From: Aureibaculum luteum
Lineage (GTDB): Bacteria > Bacteroidota > Bacteroidia > Flavobacteriales > Flavobacteriaceae
Reading direction: 5' to 3'
DNA: 64,000 nt
NCBI RefSeq assembly: GCF_003449015.1
Contig: NZ_QRGD01000003.1
Coordinates: 310,001-374,000 of the forward strand
A model generated the notes under the pieces. It saw only the letters and a program-made list of their open reading frames with translations, was not told the origin of the DNA and searched no databases. Positions 27,043 through 37,200 of this stretch are shown one piece after another. The position numbers and the translations under genes were made by a program. Position 1 is the first letter of the stretch, and every line of letters starts with the position of its first letter.

Positions 27043-27144
27043 ATGTTAATAACTTTGATTGAAAGTAGAGTAAAACAACTTGAAACAGACTTGAGTGAAA
27101 CCTTTTTTAACATCGAATTAATAAAAACTGATTTTCAAATTTGA
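27043..27144 (+). CDS. Candidate 33-residue leader peptide overlapping queG
   Basis: An ATG-initiated ORF of 33 codons ([20 protein letters not shown] followed by 13 more residues) begins about 12 nt after the predicted transcription start. Its TGA stop (27142-27144) overlaps the TTG start of queG (27141-27143). The peptide is amphipathic and charged and is not recognised. Position and overlap suggest that its translation could feed ribosomes onto the weak queG start. Whether the peptide itself matters is unknown. Confidence 0.4.
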   Translation: MLITLIESRVKQLETDLSETFFNIELIKTDFQI

Positions 27145-28076
27145 TATCAATTAAAAATAGTACTATAAAGTGGTCATCCCTCATCAAAACAGAAGCTAAA
27201 CGTCTTGGTTTTCTTTCTTGTGGCATAAGCAAAGCTGAATTTTTAGAAGCTGAAGCACCTCGATTAGAAAAATGGTTAAACCAAAATATGCACGGTGAAA
27301 TGCTGTATATGGAAAATCATTTTGACAAACGGCTTGACCCAACAAAACTGGTAGAAGGCTCAAAATCGGTAATTTCTTTACTCCTTAATTATTATCCCGA
27401 AAAGGAACAAGTTGATGATTCTTTTAACATCTCTAAATATGCCTATGGCACAGATTATCATTTTGTAATAAAGGACAAACTAAAAAGTTTACTAACCTTT
27501 ATTCAAACTGAAATTGGAGAAGTAAACGGCAGAGCTTTTGTAGATTCTGCCCCTGTATTAGATAAAGCCTGGGCTGCAAAAAGTGGCTTAGGTTGGATTG
27601 GCAAACACAGCAACCTATTAACCCAGCAAGTGGGTTCCTTTTACTTTATTGCGGAACTTATTATTGATCTAGACTTAAATTATGATGCTCCAACAACTGA
27701 TCATTGTGGAACCTGCACAGCATGTATTGACGCTTGTCCTACTCAAGCAATTACTGAACCATATGTTGTCGATGGCAGTAAATGCATTTCCTATTTTACG
27801 ATTGAATTGAAAAATGAAATTCCCAGTTCTGTTAAAGGTCAATTTGACGATTGGATGTTCGGCTGTGACATATGTCAAGATGTTTGTCCATGGAATCGCT
27901 TTTCAAAATCACACCAAGAACCACTATTTAATCCGCATCCAGAGCTTCTAGAAATGACAAAAAAAGATTGGACTGAACTCACTGAAGATGTATTTAAAAG
28001 AGTATTTAAAAAATCGGCAGTTAAGCGAACAAAATTTACAGGTTTGCAACGCAATATTAGATTTTTAGACGAATAG
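27141..28076 (+). CDS. queG: Epoxyqueuosine reductase
   Basis: Cobalamin- and Fe-S-dependent enzyme for the last step of queuosine synthesis in tRNA. The 311-residue protein has the family N-terminal motif [13 protein letters not shown], the central [20 protein letters not shown], and two [4Fe-4S] motifs, [16 protein letters not shown] and [10 protein letters not shown]. No in-frame ATG exists before about residue 50 (NMHGEM) and the frame closes upstream at 27129. A TTG at 27141 is therefore the best start and gives normal length. The TTG overlaps the stop of the preceding small ORF. A short 7-bp stem (28100-28119) follows the gene and may end transcription. Confidence 0.93.
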   Translation: MISIKNSTIKWSSLIKTEAKRLGFLSCGISKAEFLEAEAPRLEKWLNQNMHGEMLYMENHFDKRLDPTKLVEGSKSVISLLLNYYPEKEQVDDSFNISKYAYGTDYHFVIKDKLKSLLTFIQTEIGEVNGRAFVDSAPVLDKAWAAKSGLGWIGKHSNLLTQQVGSFYFIAELIIDLDLNYDAPTTDHCGTCTACIDACPTQAITEPYVVDGSKCISYFTIELKNEIPSSVKGQFDDWMFGCDICQDVCPWNRFSKSHQEPLFNPHPELLEMTKKDWTELTEDVFKRVFKKSAVKRTKFTGLQRNIRFLDE

Positions 28077-28143
28077 TGCTAAATTTGTAAGCTTATATCA
28101 AACTGGCCTAATCCAGTTTATTAGTTTAATCAAATCTTTTTTT

Positions 28144-30423
28144 ATGGATAGTCGCAAGAAAAAAAATGAAGCTTTAAAATACCATGCTTACCCAAAACCT
28201 GGAAAAATAGAAGTTGTACCAACAAAAAAATATGCTACACAACGTGATTTATCACTAGCATATTCTCCAGGCGTTGCTGAACCTTGTTTAGCTATAGAAA
28301 AAAATCCATCTGACGCCTATAAATATACATCAAAAGGAAATTTAGTTGCGGTTATTACTAATGGAACTGCAGTTTTAGGATTAGGAAATATTGGGCCCTT
28401 AGCCTCTAAACCCGTAATGGAAGGTAAAGGCTTACTTTTTAAAATTTTTGCAGATATTGATGTATTTGATATCGAAGTAGACGCTACAGATGTAGATAAA
28501 TTTGTTGAAACCGTAAAAGCTATTGCTCCAACGTTTGGAGGAATTAACTTAGAGGACATAAAAGCTCCAGAAGCATTTGAAATAGAAAGAAGATTAAAAG
28601 AAGAACTGGACATTCCAGTAATGCATGATGATCAGCATGGAACCGCAATTATTTCTGCCGCAGCATTAAAAAACGCTATTGAAATTGCTAAAAAAGACAT
28701 TACGAAAATACAGATTGTTGTTAGTGGAGCTGGTGCAGCTGCAGTTTCATGTACGAGACTCTATATTAAATTAGGTGCAAACCCTAAAAATATAGTAATG
28801 TTAGATAGTAAAGGAGTTATTCGTAAAGATAGAGGAACACTAACTACTGAAAAAGCAGAATTTGCTACAGAAAGAGACATACACACTTTAGAAGAAGCTA
28901 TGAATGATGCCGATGTATTTATCGGCTTGTCTCAGCCAGGTATTGTAACTGCGGCTATGATTAAATCAATGGCAGAGACCCCAATTGTTTTTGCATTAGC
29001 AAATCCAATTCCTGAAATTGATTACAACTCAGCAGTAAAAGCTCGTAAGGATATTATTATGGCAACGGGTAGATCTGATAATCCGAACCAAGTAAATAAT
29101 GTCTTAGGTTTCCCATTTATTTTTAGAGGAGCTTTAGACGTACGTGCCACTAAAATTAACGAAGAAATGAAATTGGCGGCAGTACATGCATTAGCTAATT
29201 TAGCCAAACACCCAGTACCTGAGCAAGTAAATATTGTTTATGATGAAGTTAGCTTAACTTTTGGTAAAGAATATATAATACCAAAACCTTTTGACCCAAG
29301 ATTAATATATGAAATACCACCGGCAGTTGCTAAAGCTGCAATGGATAGTGGTGTTGCCACTGAACCTATTAAAGATTGGGATAAGTATAGAGACGAATTA
29401 ATGGAACGCTTAGGAACAGGAAGCAAAGTTATTCGCTTATTACACAACAGAGCAAAAAGCAATCCTAAAAAAGTAGTATTTGCAGAAGCTGATCATTTAG
29501 ATGTTTTAAAAGCGGCTCAAATTGTATACGATGAAGGTATTGGCACCCCTATTCTTTTAGGAAGAAAAGAAACCATTTTAGGTCTAAAACGAGAGATTGG
29601 TTTTTCAGGTGATGTTGAAATTATTGACCCTAAAACTGATGAAGAAGTAACGAGAAAAAATAGATTTGCCAAAAGTTATTGGAAAGCAAGGCAACGAAAT
29701 GGTATAAAATTATTAGATGCTCAAAAATTAATGAGAGAACGAAATTATTTTGCCGCCATGATGGTAAATGAAGGTGAAGCAGATGCCGTAATTACCGGTT
29801 ATTCTAGAAATTACTCTTCTGTTGTAAAACCGATATTAGAGTTAATTGGAATGAAAGATGGTGTAACCAGAGTAGCTGCAACTAATTTGATGTTGACCAA
29901 AAGGGGTCCAATATTTTTATCGGATACCACTATTAATCTAGACCCAACTGCTGAACAATTGGCAAAAATATCGCAGCTAACAGCATCACTAGCTAAAATA
30001 TTTCATATTAAACCCAACATTGCCATGTTATCGTATTCAAATTTCGGATCGTCTGACAATAAAAATGCGACGAAAATAGCAAAGGCTATTGAATACATTC
30101 ACAAAGAATATCCTAATGTGGTTATAGATGGTGAAATACAAGCTGATTTTGCCTTAAACCCAGAAATGCTTAAAAAAGAATTTCCATTTTCTAAATTAGT
30201 AGATAAAAAAGTAAACGTACTTATTTTTCCGAATTTAGACGCTGCAAACATCACCTACAAATTAATGAAAGAATTATATGATGCTGAATCCATTGGTCCA
30301 ATAATGTTAGGCCTTAAAAAACCTGCTCATATTATTCAATTGGGAGCCAGTGTAGACGAAATGGTAAACATGGCAGCGGTTGCTGTTATTGACGCACAAG
30401 AATGTGAGAAAAGGAAATGCTAA
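28144..30423 (+). CDS. maeB: NADP-dependent malic enzyme fused to phosphotransacetylase-like domain
   Basis: Converts malate to pyruvate, CO2 and NADPH. The 759-residue chain is the usual MaeB two-domain form. Residues 1-425 are the malic enzyme, with YSPGVAEPC, HDDQHGTAIISAAAL and the dinucleotide motif VVSGAGAAAVSC. Residues about 430-759 resemble phosphate acetyltransferase (VVFAEADHLDVLKAA, ITGYSRNYSS, DGEIQADFAL); in MaeB this domain is thought to be regulatory, for example through acetyl-CoA. It is followed by a strong terminator and appears to be a single-gene unit between queG and ruvA. Confidence 0.96.
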   Translation: MDSRKKKNEALKYHAYPKPGKIEVVPTKKYATQRDLSLAYSPGVAEPCLAIEKNPSDAYKYTSKGNLVAVITNGTAVLGLGNIGPLASKPVMEGKGLLFKIFADIDVFDIEVDATDVDKFVETVKAIAPTFGGINLEDIKAPEAFEIERRLKEELDIPVMHDDQHGTAIISAAALKNAIEIAKKDITKIQIVVSGAGAAAVSCTRLYIKLGANPKNIVMLDSKGVIRKDRGTLTTEKAEFATERDIHTLEEAMNDADVFIGLSQPGIVTAAMIKSMAETPIVFALANPIPEIDYNSAVKARKDIIMATGRSDNPNQVNNVLGFPFIFRGALDVRATKINEEMKLAAVHALANLAKHPVPEQVNIVYDEVSLTFGKEYIIPKPFDPRLIYEIPPAVAKAAMDSGVATEPIKDWDKYRDELMERLGTGSKVIRLLHNRAKSNPKKVVFAEADHLDVLKAAQIVYDEGIGTPILLGRKETILGLKREIGFSGDVEIIDPKTDEEVTRKNRFAKSYWKARQRNGIKLLDAQKLMRERNYFAAMMVNEGEADAVITGYSRNYSSVVKPILELIGMKDGVTRVAATNLMLTKRGPIFLSDTTINLDPTAEQLAKISQLTASLAKIFHIKPNIAMLSYSNFGSSDNKNATKIAKAIEYIHKEYPNVVIDGEIQADFALNPEMLKKEFPFSKLVDKKVNVLIFPNLDAANITYKLMKELYDAESIGPIMLGLKKPAHIIQLGASVDEMVNMAAVAVIDAQECEKRKC

Positions 30424-30464
30424 TTGACTGAAAAATAATAGCAAATTTTTAAAACACAAATAGT

Positions 30465-30503
30465 AAAAAGACTGATTTTATTTATTGAAATCAGTCTTTT
30501 TTT
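30465..30503 (+). terminator. Intrinsic terminator after maeB
   Basis: Perfect 14-bp stem AAAAAGACTGATTT/AAATCAGTCTTTTT with a 9-nt loop, continuing into a run of T. It lies about 40 bp after the maeB stop. Confidence 0.9.
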
Positions 30504-30528
30504 ACATTAGGGTTATTAAGAATAAAAT

Positions 30529-30552
30529 TTTTTAGGCATCGTTGCCTAAAAT
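30529..30552. repeat. Short perfect inverted repeat between maeB and ruvA
   Basis: TTTTAGGC, loop ATCGTT, GCCTAAAA (30530-30551). It is not followed by a T-run on the plus strand. It could be a second terminator, an operator for ruvA, or chance in AT-rich DNA. Confidence 0.4.
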
Positions 30553-30638
30553 AATCTCAAAACCTAAAATTCTAAGATCATTAAACGTTAAACTCACAAT
30601 CGTTTCAACAATTTTTTCGCCATTCAAAATTTAAAAAC

Positions 30639-30646
30639 TACATTTA
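30639..30646 (+). promoter_or_regulatory. Probable -7 element for ruvA-sprA
   Basis: TACATTTA matches TAnnTTTG except for the last base. It lies 36 bp before the ruvA ATG, giving a leader of about 30 nt. No clear -33 box. Confidence 0.4.
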
Positions 30647-30682
30647 CGGATTGAATTAAGAACTCTAACTACTCAATCTAAA

Positions 30683-31264
30683 ATGATTACTCATCTTAAT
30701 GGAAAATTAGTAGAAAAGAACCCCACTTATGTCATAATTGAATGTAATGGAGTTGGTTATTTTCTAAACATTTCTTTGAACACTTATTCCAAAATTCCCG
30801 ATGCGGAAGCCTTAAAATTATATACTTACTTATATATTAAAGAAGATTCTCATACGCTGTTTGGTTTTGCTGATAAAGTTGAACGTGAAATATTTAAACT
30901 TCTTATTTCTGTTTCTGGTGTCGGACCAAGTATTGGTAGAACAATGCTATCTTCAATGACGCCTGAACAAATACAGCACGCCATTGCTTCTGAAGATGTT
31001 GCCACCATACAATCTGTAAAAGGAATAGGTGCCAAAACGGCACAACGAGTAATCATAGATTTACGCGACAAAATTGTTAAAACTTACGAAATCTCAGAAG
31101 ATTCTGCATTCAACCACAATACTATTAGAGATGAAGCGTTATCTGCTTTAGAAGTACTCGGGTTTTCGCGAAAACAAGTGGAAAAAATAGTACAAAAAAT
31201 AATTCAAGAAGCCCCTAACACCTCTCTTGAAAACATCATTAAGCAAGCGTTAAAAATCTTGTAA
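30683..31264 (+). CDS. ruvA: Holliday junction DNA-binding protein RuvA
   Basis: Tetrameric junction-binding partner of RuvB. The 193-residue protein has the N-terminal OB-fold (MITHLNGKLVEKNPTYVIIE), then two helix-hairpin-helix motifs (LLISVSGVGPSIGRTMLSS and IQSVKGIGAKTAQRVIIDL). The C-terminal three-helix domain that contacts RuvB (DEALSALEVLGFSRKQVEKI) is intact. Length is normal. Its stop lies 4 bp before the TTG start of sprA, so sprA is probably translated by coupling from ruvA. Confidence 0.97.
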   Translation: MITHLNGKLVEKNPTYVIIECNGVGYFLNISLNTYSKIPDAEALKLYTYLYIKEDSHTLFGFADKVEREIFKLLISVSGVGPSIGRTMLSSMTPEQIQHAIASEDVATIQSVKGIGAKTAQRVIIDLRDKIVKTYEISEDSAFNHNTIRDEALSALEVLGFSRKQVEKIVQKIIQEAPNTSLENIIKQALKIL

Positions 31265-31268
31265 AACT

Positions 31269-34200
31269 TTGAAAATCAACTTAAAAAAGACATATAGTCT
31301 ATTTTTATTATTACTGTTTTTTGCATCAACCCCCATTTTTGCTCAAACACCCCCTTCTGCCCCAAACCCAAAAGACACAACTAAAGTAAGCGTCTCAAAA
31401 CCAGTTACTAAAAATGTCGAAACGGTAAATAGAGATACTTTACCTGATTTGCCTTACAATTTTAAGCGTGATCAGAAAGGCAGTCTTTTCCTTGATAACT
31501 TATCAGAATACGAAATTCTTTATGACGCCGAATCCAAACAATACATTTTTGTAAAAAAAGTTGGTGATTATTATGTAAAGCACCCATCATACATGACTGA
31601 AGATGAGTACAAAGAGTACCGTCTTAAGAAAGATATGATAGATTACTTTAAAGAAAAAGTAAGTGCAGTGAGTGGTCGAAATAAGGATAGTGACGCTCAA
31701 AAGAACTTAATGCCAAGGTATTATGTGAAATCAGATCTTTTTGAAAATATTTTTGGCGGAAACACAATCGAAGTAAACCCACAAGGTTCTGTCTTGGTTA
31801 AGATGGGTATTTTATTTCAAAAAGTTGAAAACCCTCAATTGTCTGAACGCAACCGTCAAAGCACTACGTTTGATTTTGATGCAGAAATTAATGCAAGTCT
31901 AAATGCAAAAGTAGGTAAGCGATTACGTGTAAACGCTGCTTTTGATACGCAATCAACATTTAACTTTCAAAATCAAATAAAATTAGAATATACACCTACT
32001 GAAGACGATATTATTCAAAAAATTGAAGTTGGTAATATTAGTATGCCTATTCAAAATTCATTAGTAAGTGGAGCACAAAATCTTTTTGGATTTAAGACTC
32101 AGTTACAATTTGGTAAAACAATGGTAACAGGCGTCTTCTCACAACAAAAATCACAAACCACCTCGGTTGCAGCCGAAGGTGGTGCTACCATTTCTGAGTT
32201 TGAAATGAGTGCTAGTAATTATGATGACAACCGACATTTCTTTCTATCGCAACGCTTTCGTGACGACTTCAATAGTGCTATGGCTAGGGTACCATTAATA
32301 AGTAGCTCAAAACAAGTTACACAAATTGAAGTTTGGGTTACCAACAAGAATAACACAACTGAAGATGTCCGTAGTATAGTTGCATTGGCCGATTTAGGTG
32401 AAAATGACCCTACAAATATTCACTCTAGTTTAGTAAGTTCTGCAGCGGGTAAAAAAGACCCTTCCAATGATGCCAACAGTATTATTAATTTTTTAACACC
32501 TAATGGAGGTATTAGAGATATTTCAACCGTAAGTTCTACTTTAGCTGGCTATCAACAAGGAACCGATTATACCATTTTAGAAAATGCTAGAAAGTTAGTT
32601 CTAGGTATAGATTTCACATTAGATCCGCAACTCGGATATATTACGTTAAACAGAAGATTGGCAGATAGTGAAATATTAGCTGTAGCTTTTGAATATTCAG
32701 ACAGTAGTGTAGCAGGTGAAAATGTTTTCCGTGTTGGTGAACTCTCTACCGATGGTGTTACTGCTCCAGCCAATTTAGTGGTAAAATTATTGCGTAGTGA
32801 AATTGTGAATACCACAATACCGATGTGGGATTTAATGATGAAAAATGTATACGCATTACCAGGGGCATATCAATTAAACGCAGATGGGTTTAGACTTGAA
32901 TTAATGTATCAAGATGATGAAGAAGGTGTTCCTTTAAATATCTTACAACATGCAACTACTCCAGGTGTAAATGATAAAACATTACTAAACTTAACACGAC
33001 TTGATCGTTTAGATCAATCAAATGACCCAGTTCCTAATGGTGATGGTTTGTTTGATTTTATTGAAAGTCTTACTATAAATTCTCAAGATGGGTATGTTAT
33101 TTTTCCAACTGTAGAACCTTTTGGAAACAGTAATACTTCTAATGCTAACAACCCTGGCGAATTAGGCGAAATACTAACTGACGCAGCCGACAACCAGTAT
33201 GTGTTTACAGAATTGTATGACAGAACAAAATCACAAGCACAAAACGACTTTCAATACAAAGATAAATATGTTATTAAAGGTTATTTTAAAACAGAAAATG
33301 ATAGAGGAATTCCTTTAGGGGCCTTTAACGTAACAAAAGGTTCTGTTACTGTTACTTCAGGAGGAAGAGAGTTGCTAGAAGGTGTTGATTATGTGGTAGA
33401 CTACATTTCAGGTTCTGTTCAAATTATCAACCCGAATTTGACCGCATCTAATGCTCCAATTAACGTATCAGTAGAAAACAATAACGGATTTAATCAACAA
33501 CAACGTAGTTATTTAGGAGTTGACATTCAACATGTTTTTTCAGATAATTTTGCGATAGGTGGTACGCTTATTAATATGAGTGAAAAACCTTATGGTAAAA
33601 TGCAATTTGGTCAAGAATCTGTAAACAATACACTTGCTGGATTTAATTTAAGCTATCAAACCGAAGTTCCTCAATTTACAAAGTGGGTTAACAAACTACC
33701 AAATATTGATACTGATGTAACTTCTAATTTTTCTATTCGTGCAGATGCTGCTTATTTAATGCCAGGTACCGCAAAAAATAAAAATGGTGGTATTGAAGGC
33801 GAAAATGCATCCTATATAGATGACTTTGAAGCTTCACAAATTCCATTAGATATTAGTTCTTACAGACAGTGGTTTTTAGCCAGTGTACCTCAAAATCAGA
33901 ATTCACCTGATTTGCAATTTTATAATGATGCTGATACAGATCAATTAAAATATGGTAAAAAAAGATCACAACTATCATGGTACACCATTGATAGATTGTT
34001 TTATGGTAACTCATTAAAACCTAATAACATTGACGAATCTGAGCTATCAAGAGCAGAAGTTCGGCAAGTAGGTTACAACGAATTATTCCCTGAATTAGAC
34101 TTAGACATTACACAATCAAATATTGTTAATACATTAGATTTAGCTTATTTCCCTGAAGAGCGTGGCTCTTATAATTTCGATACTCAAAATGTACTCAACG

Positions 34201-37200
34201 GAAAATTTACAGATCCTGAAAATCGTTGGGCTGGGATTATGCGATCATTAAATACTACAGATTTTCAACAAGCCAATGTAGAATATATTCAATTTTGGTT
34301 AATGGATCCTTATGAAAATTATTCAATAAAACCTGAAGAAGGTGGACCTACAAATGTAAACTCAGGTGACTTTGGTGGGGAGTTGTATTTCAACTTAGGT
34401 AATATTTCTGAAGATATTTTAACAGATAACCGAAGAATGTATGAAAACGGTTTACCTGAAGATGGCGTTAAAATTGCTAAGCCTAATATTGGAGCAAATG
34501 TTGACGAAACAGCTTGGTCAGATATTCCCGTTAAACAATCATTAATTTATGCTTTTACAGAAAAAGATAACGAAAGACCCAATCAAGATTTAGGATTAGA
34601 TGGATTAAAGGACGATGAAGAAGCTACTCGTTTTGGAACACAATTTGGCCCTGACCCCGCTAACGATAATTACAACTTTTTTAGAGGTAGTGATTTAGAT
34701 GCTTCAGATGCATCCATAATAACGCGTTATAGAAATTTCAATAAAACACAAGGCAATTCACCTACTATAAATAACTCAACAGAATCATACCCAACGGCCG
34801 CAAGTTCTTTTCCTGATATTGAAGACATTAATAAAGATCAGACCATGAGTACGGTTGAAGGTTATTTTCAATACAAGGTAAATATAGATCCATCTAACTT
34901 TATTGTTGGTCAAAATAACATTGTAGATGAAAAAATTGTAGCAGTTACATTAGCTGATGGCACACAACAGCAAACAAAGTGGTACCAATTTAGAATCCCA
35001 ATATCGACACCTGACGAGACAGTAGGTAATATTTCAGATTTTAATTCCATCCGCTTTATGAGGATGTTCTTAACAAAATTTAAAGTGCCTGTTGTATTGC
35101 GTTTTGGAGAATTAGAATTGGTTCGTGGTGATTGGAGAAGATATACTAAAACCTTAGATGATGCTATTGACCCACCTCAAGAATTAACTGAGGCGGAAAA
35201 TAGAAACTTTGAGGTAGGCGTAGTTAATGTTCAAGAAAACGAAGGAAAAACACCTATTCCTTATGTTTTACCTCCGGGCTTACAACGTGAGCGTTTACAA
35301 GGTACAACCACTTTGCAAGAACAAAACGAACAGTCGTTATTAATTAGAATAAAGGACTTACTACCTGGAGAAACAAGGGCTGTTTATAAAAATACTCAGT
35401 TTGACATGCGAATGTTTAATACGTTAAAAATGTTTGTGCATGCAGAAGCTATTGCTGGACAGTTAGGCCTTAACGATGATGACATCGTAGCTATAATTAG
35501 AATGGGTAGTGACACCGATGATAACTTTTATCAATATGAACTACCTTTAAAAATAACACCTTTTGGTGCTAGTTTTGATGAAGAAATTTGGCCAGAAGAA
35601 AATGATATAATCGCTGACTTAAAAGCGTTTGGACAATTAAAAATTGAGCGGGTATCAACATCTACTTCAGTAACAGATGTGTACCCTAGTGAAACTGCGG
35701 AACCTGATGCTAGGTTACGTATGAAAGGAAATCCAAATTTAGGAAATATTAAAACCATAATGATAGGTCTAAAAAACAGATCAAACATGTCTAAAAGTGC
35801 AGAATTGTGGTTTAATGAATTACGAGTTACTGATTATGATAATGAAGGCGGTTGGGCAGCTGTTGTAAATGCTGATGCCAATTTTGCAGATTTTGCAGAC
35901 TTTTCGGTTTCAGGTAGAGCTAACTCTCAAGGTTTTGGTTCACTCGAGCAAACAGTAAATGAACGAAGTCAAGAAGATGCAAAACAATACGACGTTATCA
36001 GTAATATAAACGTAGGCCAATTATTACCTAAATCTGCAGGAATTAAAATTCCATTAAATGTGAGCTATGGAGAAGAATTTGCAGATCCAAAATGGAATCA
36101 GAAATATCAAGACGTTCGTTTCAGTAAAAATGATGCGGAAGCTGAAAGCTCAAGAGATTATACCAAACGTAGAAGTTTAAATCTTATTAATGTTAGAAAA
36201 GAACGCACAAATCCTGAAAAGAAAACACGTTTTTATGATGTTGAGAATTTATCCGTTTCATATGCATATAATGACACCTACCACAAAGATTATGTAGTAG
36301 AAAAATTCTTAGATCAAAATGTAAGAGCTGCAGCTAATTATAATTATGCATTTAAGCCAATAGAATTTGAACCTTTTAAAAATTCACAATATTTAGAAAA
36401 AAATAGCCTCTTCAAATTTGTAAAAGATTTTAATCTAAATCCATTGCCAACTTCAATATCTGTAAATTCAAACATCATAAGAAGCTATAACCAACAAGCT
36501 TCAAGGGCTCTAGTATCTGGATTTGAACCTATAGAGTTTACACAAAGAAGATTTCTATTTGATTGGGACTATAATATTGCTTATGACCTTACCAAATCTT
36601 TACAATTTAGCTTTAGAGCGGCCACTAGTTATATTAATGATTTAAAAGATGATGACACACAAGAGGTACTTACAGACCGCTTATTTGATAATTTCTTTAG
36701 TATAGGAAGACCAAATCAATACCATCAAACCTTAGACGCTACTTATAAAATACCATTAAGTAAAATTTCTTGGTTCGACTTTTTAAACGGAACCTATAGT
36801 TATACCGCTGATTTTGATTGGCAAGCGTCTGCTCAAGAATATGTAGATGAAATAGGGAATACGGTTCAAAATGCCAATACACATACTTTTTCTGCAGATT
36901 TAGACATGACCAAGTTATATAAAAGAACAGGTCTATTAGATTTGGCTAAGAAAAAGACGAAGAGACCTAAAAGAGTTAAAAACGCTAAAAAACGAGATTC
37001 TACGACAAAGAAAATAGCTGCTCCAAGAACAAGAAGAAAGGTTATCAACACTAAAAATACAACTGGAGGGCAAAAAGCTCTACAAGGACTTGTAGATGTG
37101 GTTACTTCTGTTAAGAAAATTAGAATTGCATATTCAGAACAAAATGGTACTGTTTTACCTGGCTATACACCTGAAATAGGATTTCTTGGAAGAGACAGAT

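Noticed and set aside
27043-27200. Frameshift that would fuse the 33-codon ORF to queG
   Set aside because: QueG homologs have no such N-terminal extension, and the queG frame from the TTG already gives normal length.
30529-30552. Second rho-independent terminator for maeB
   Set aside because: The plus-strand hairpin lacks a T-run and a strong terminator already lies 30 bp upstream; kept only as an inverted repeat.
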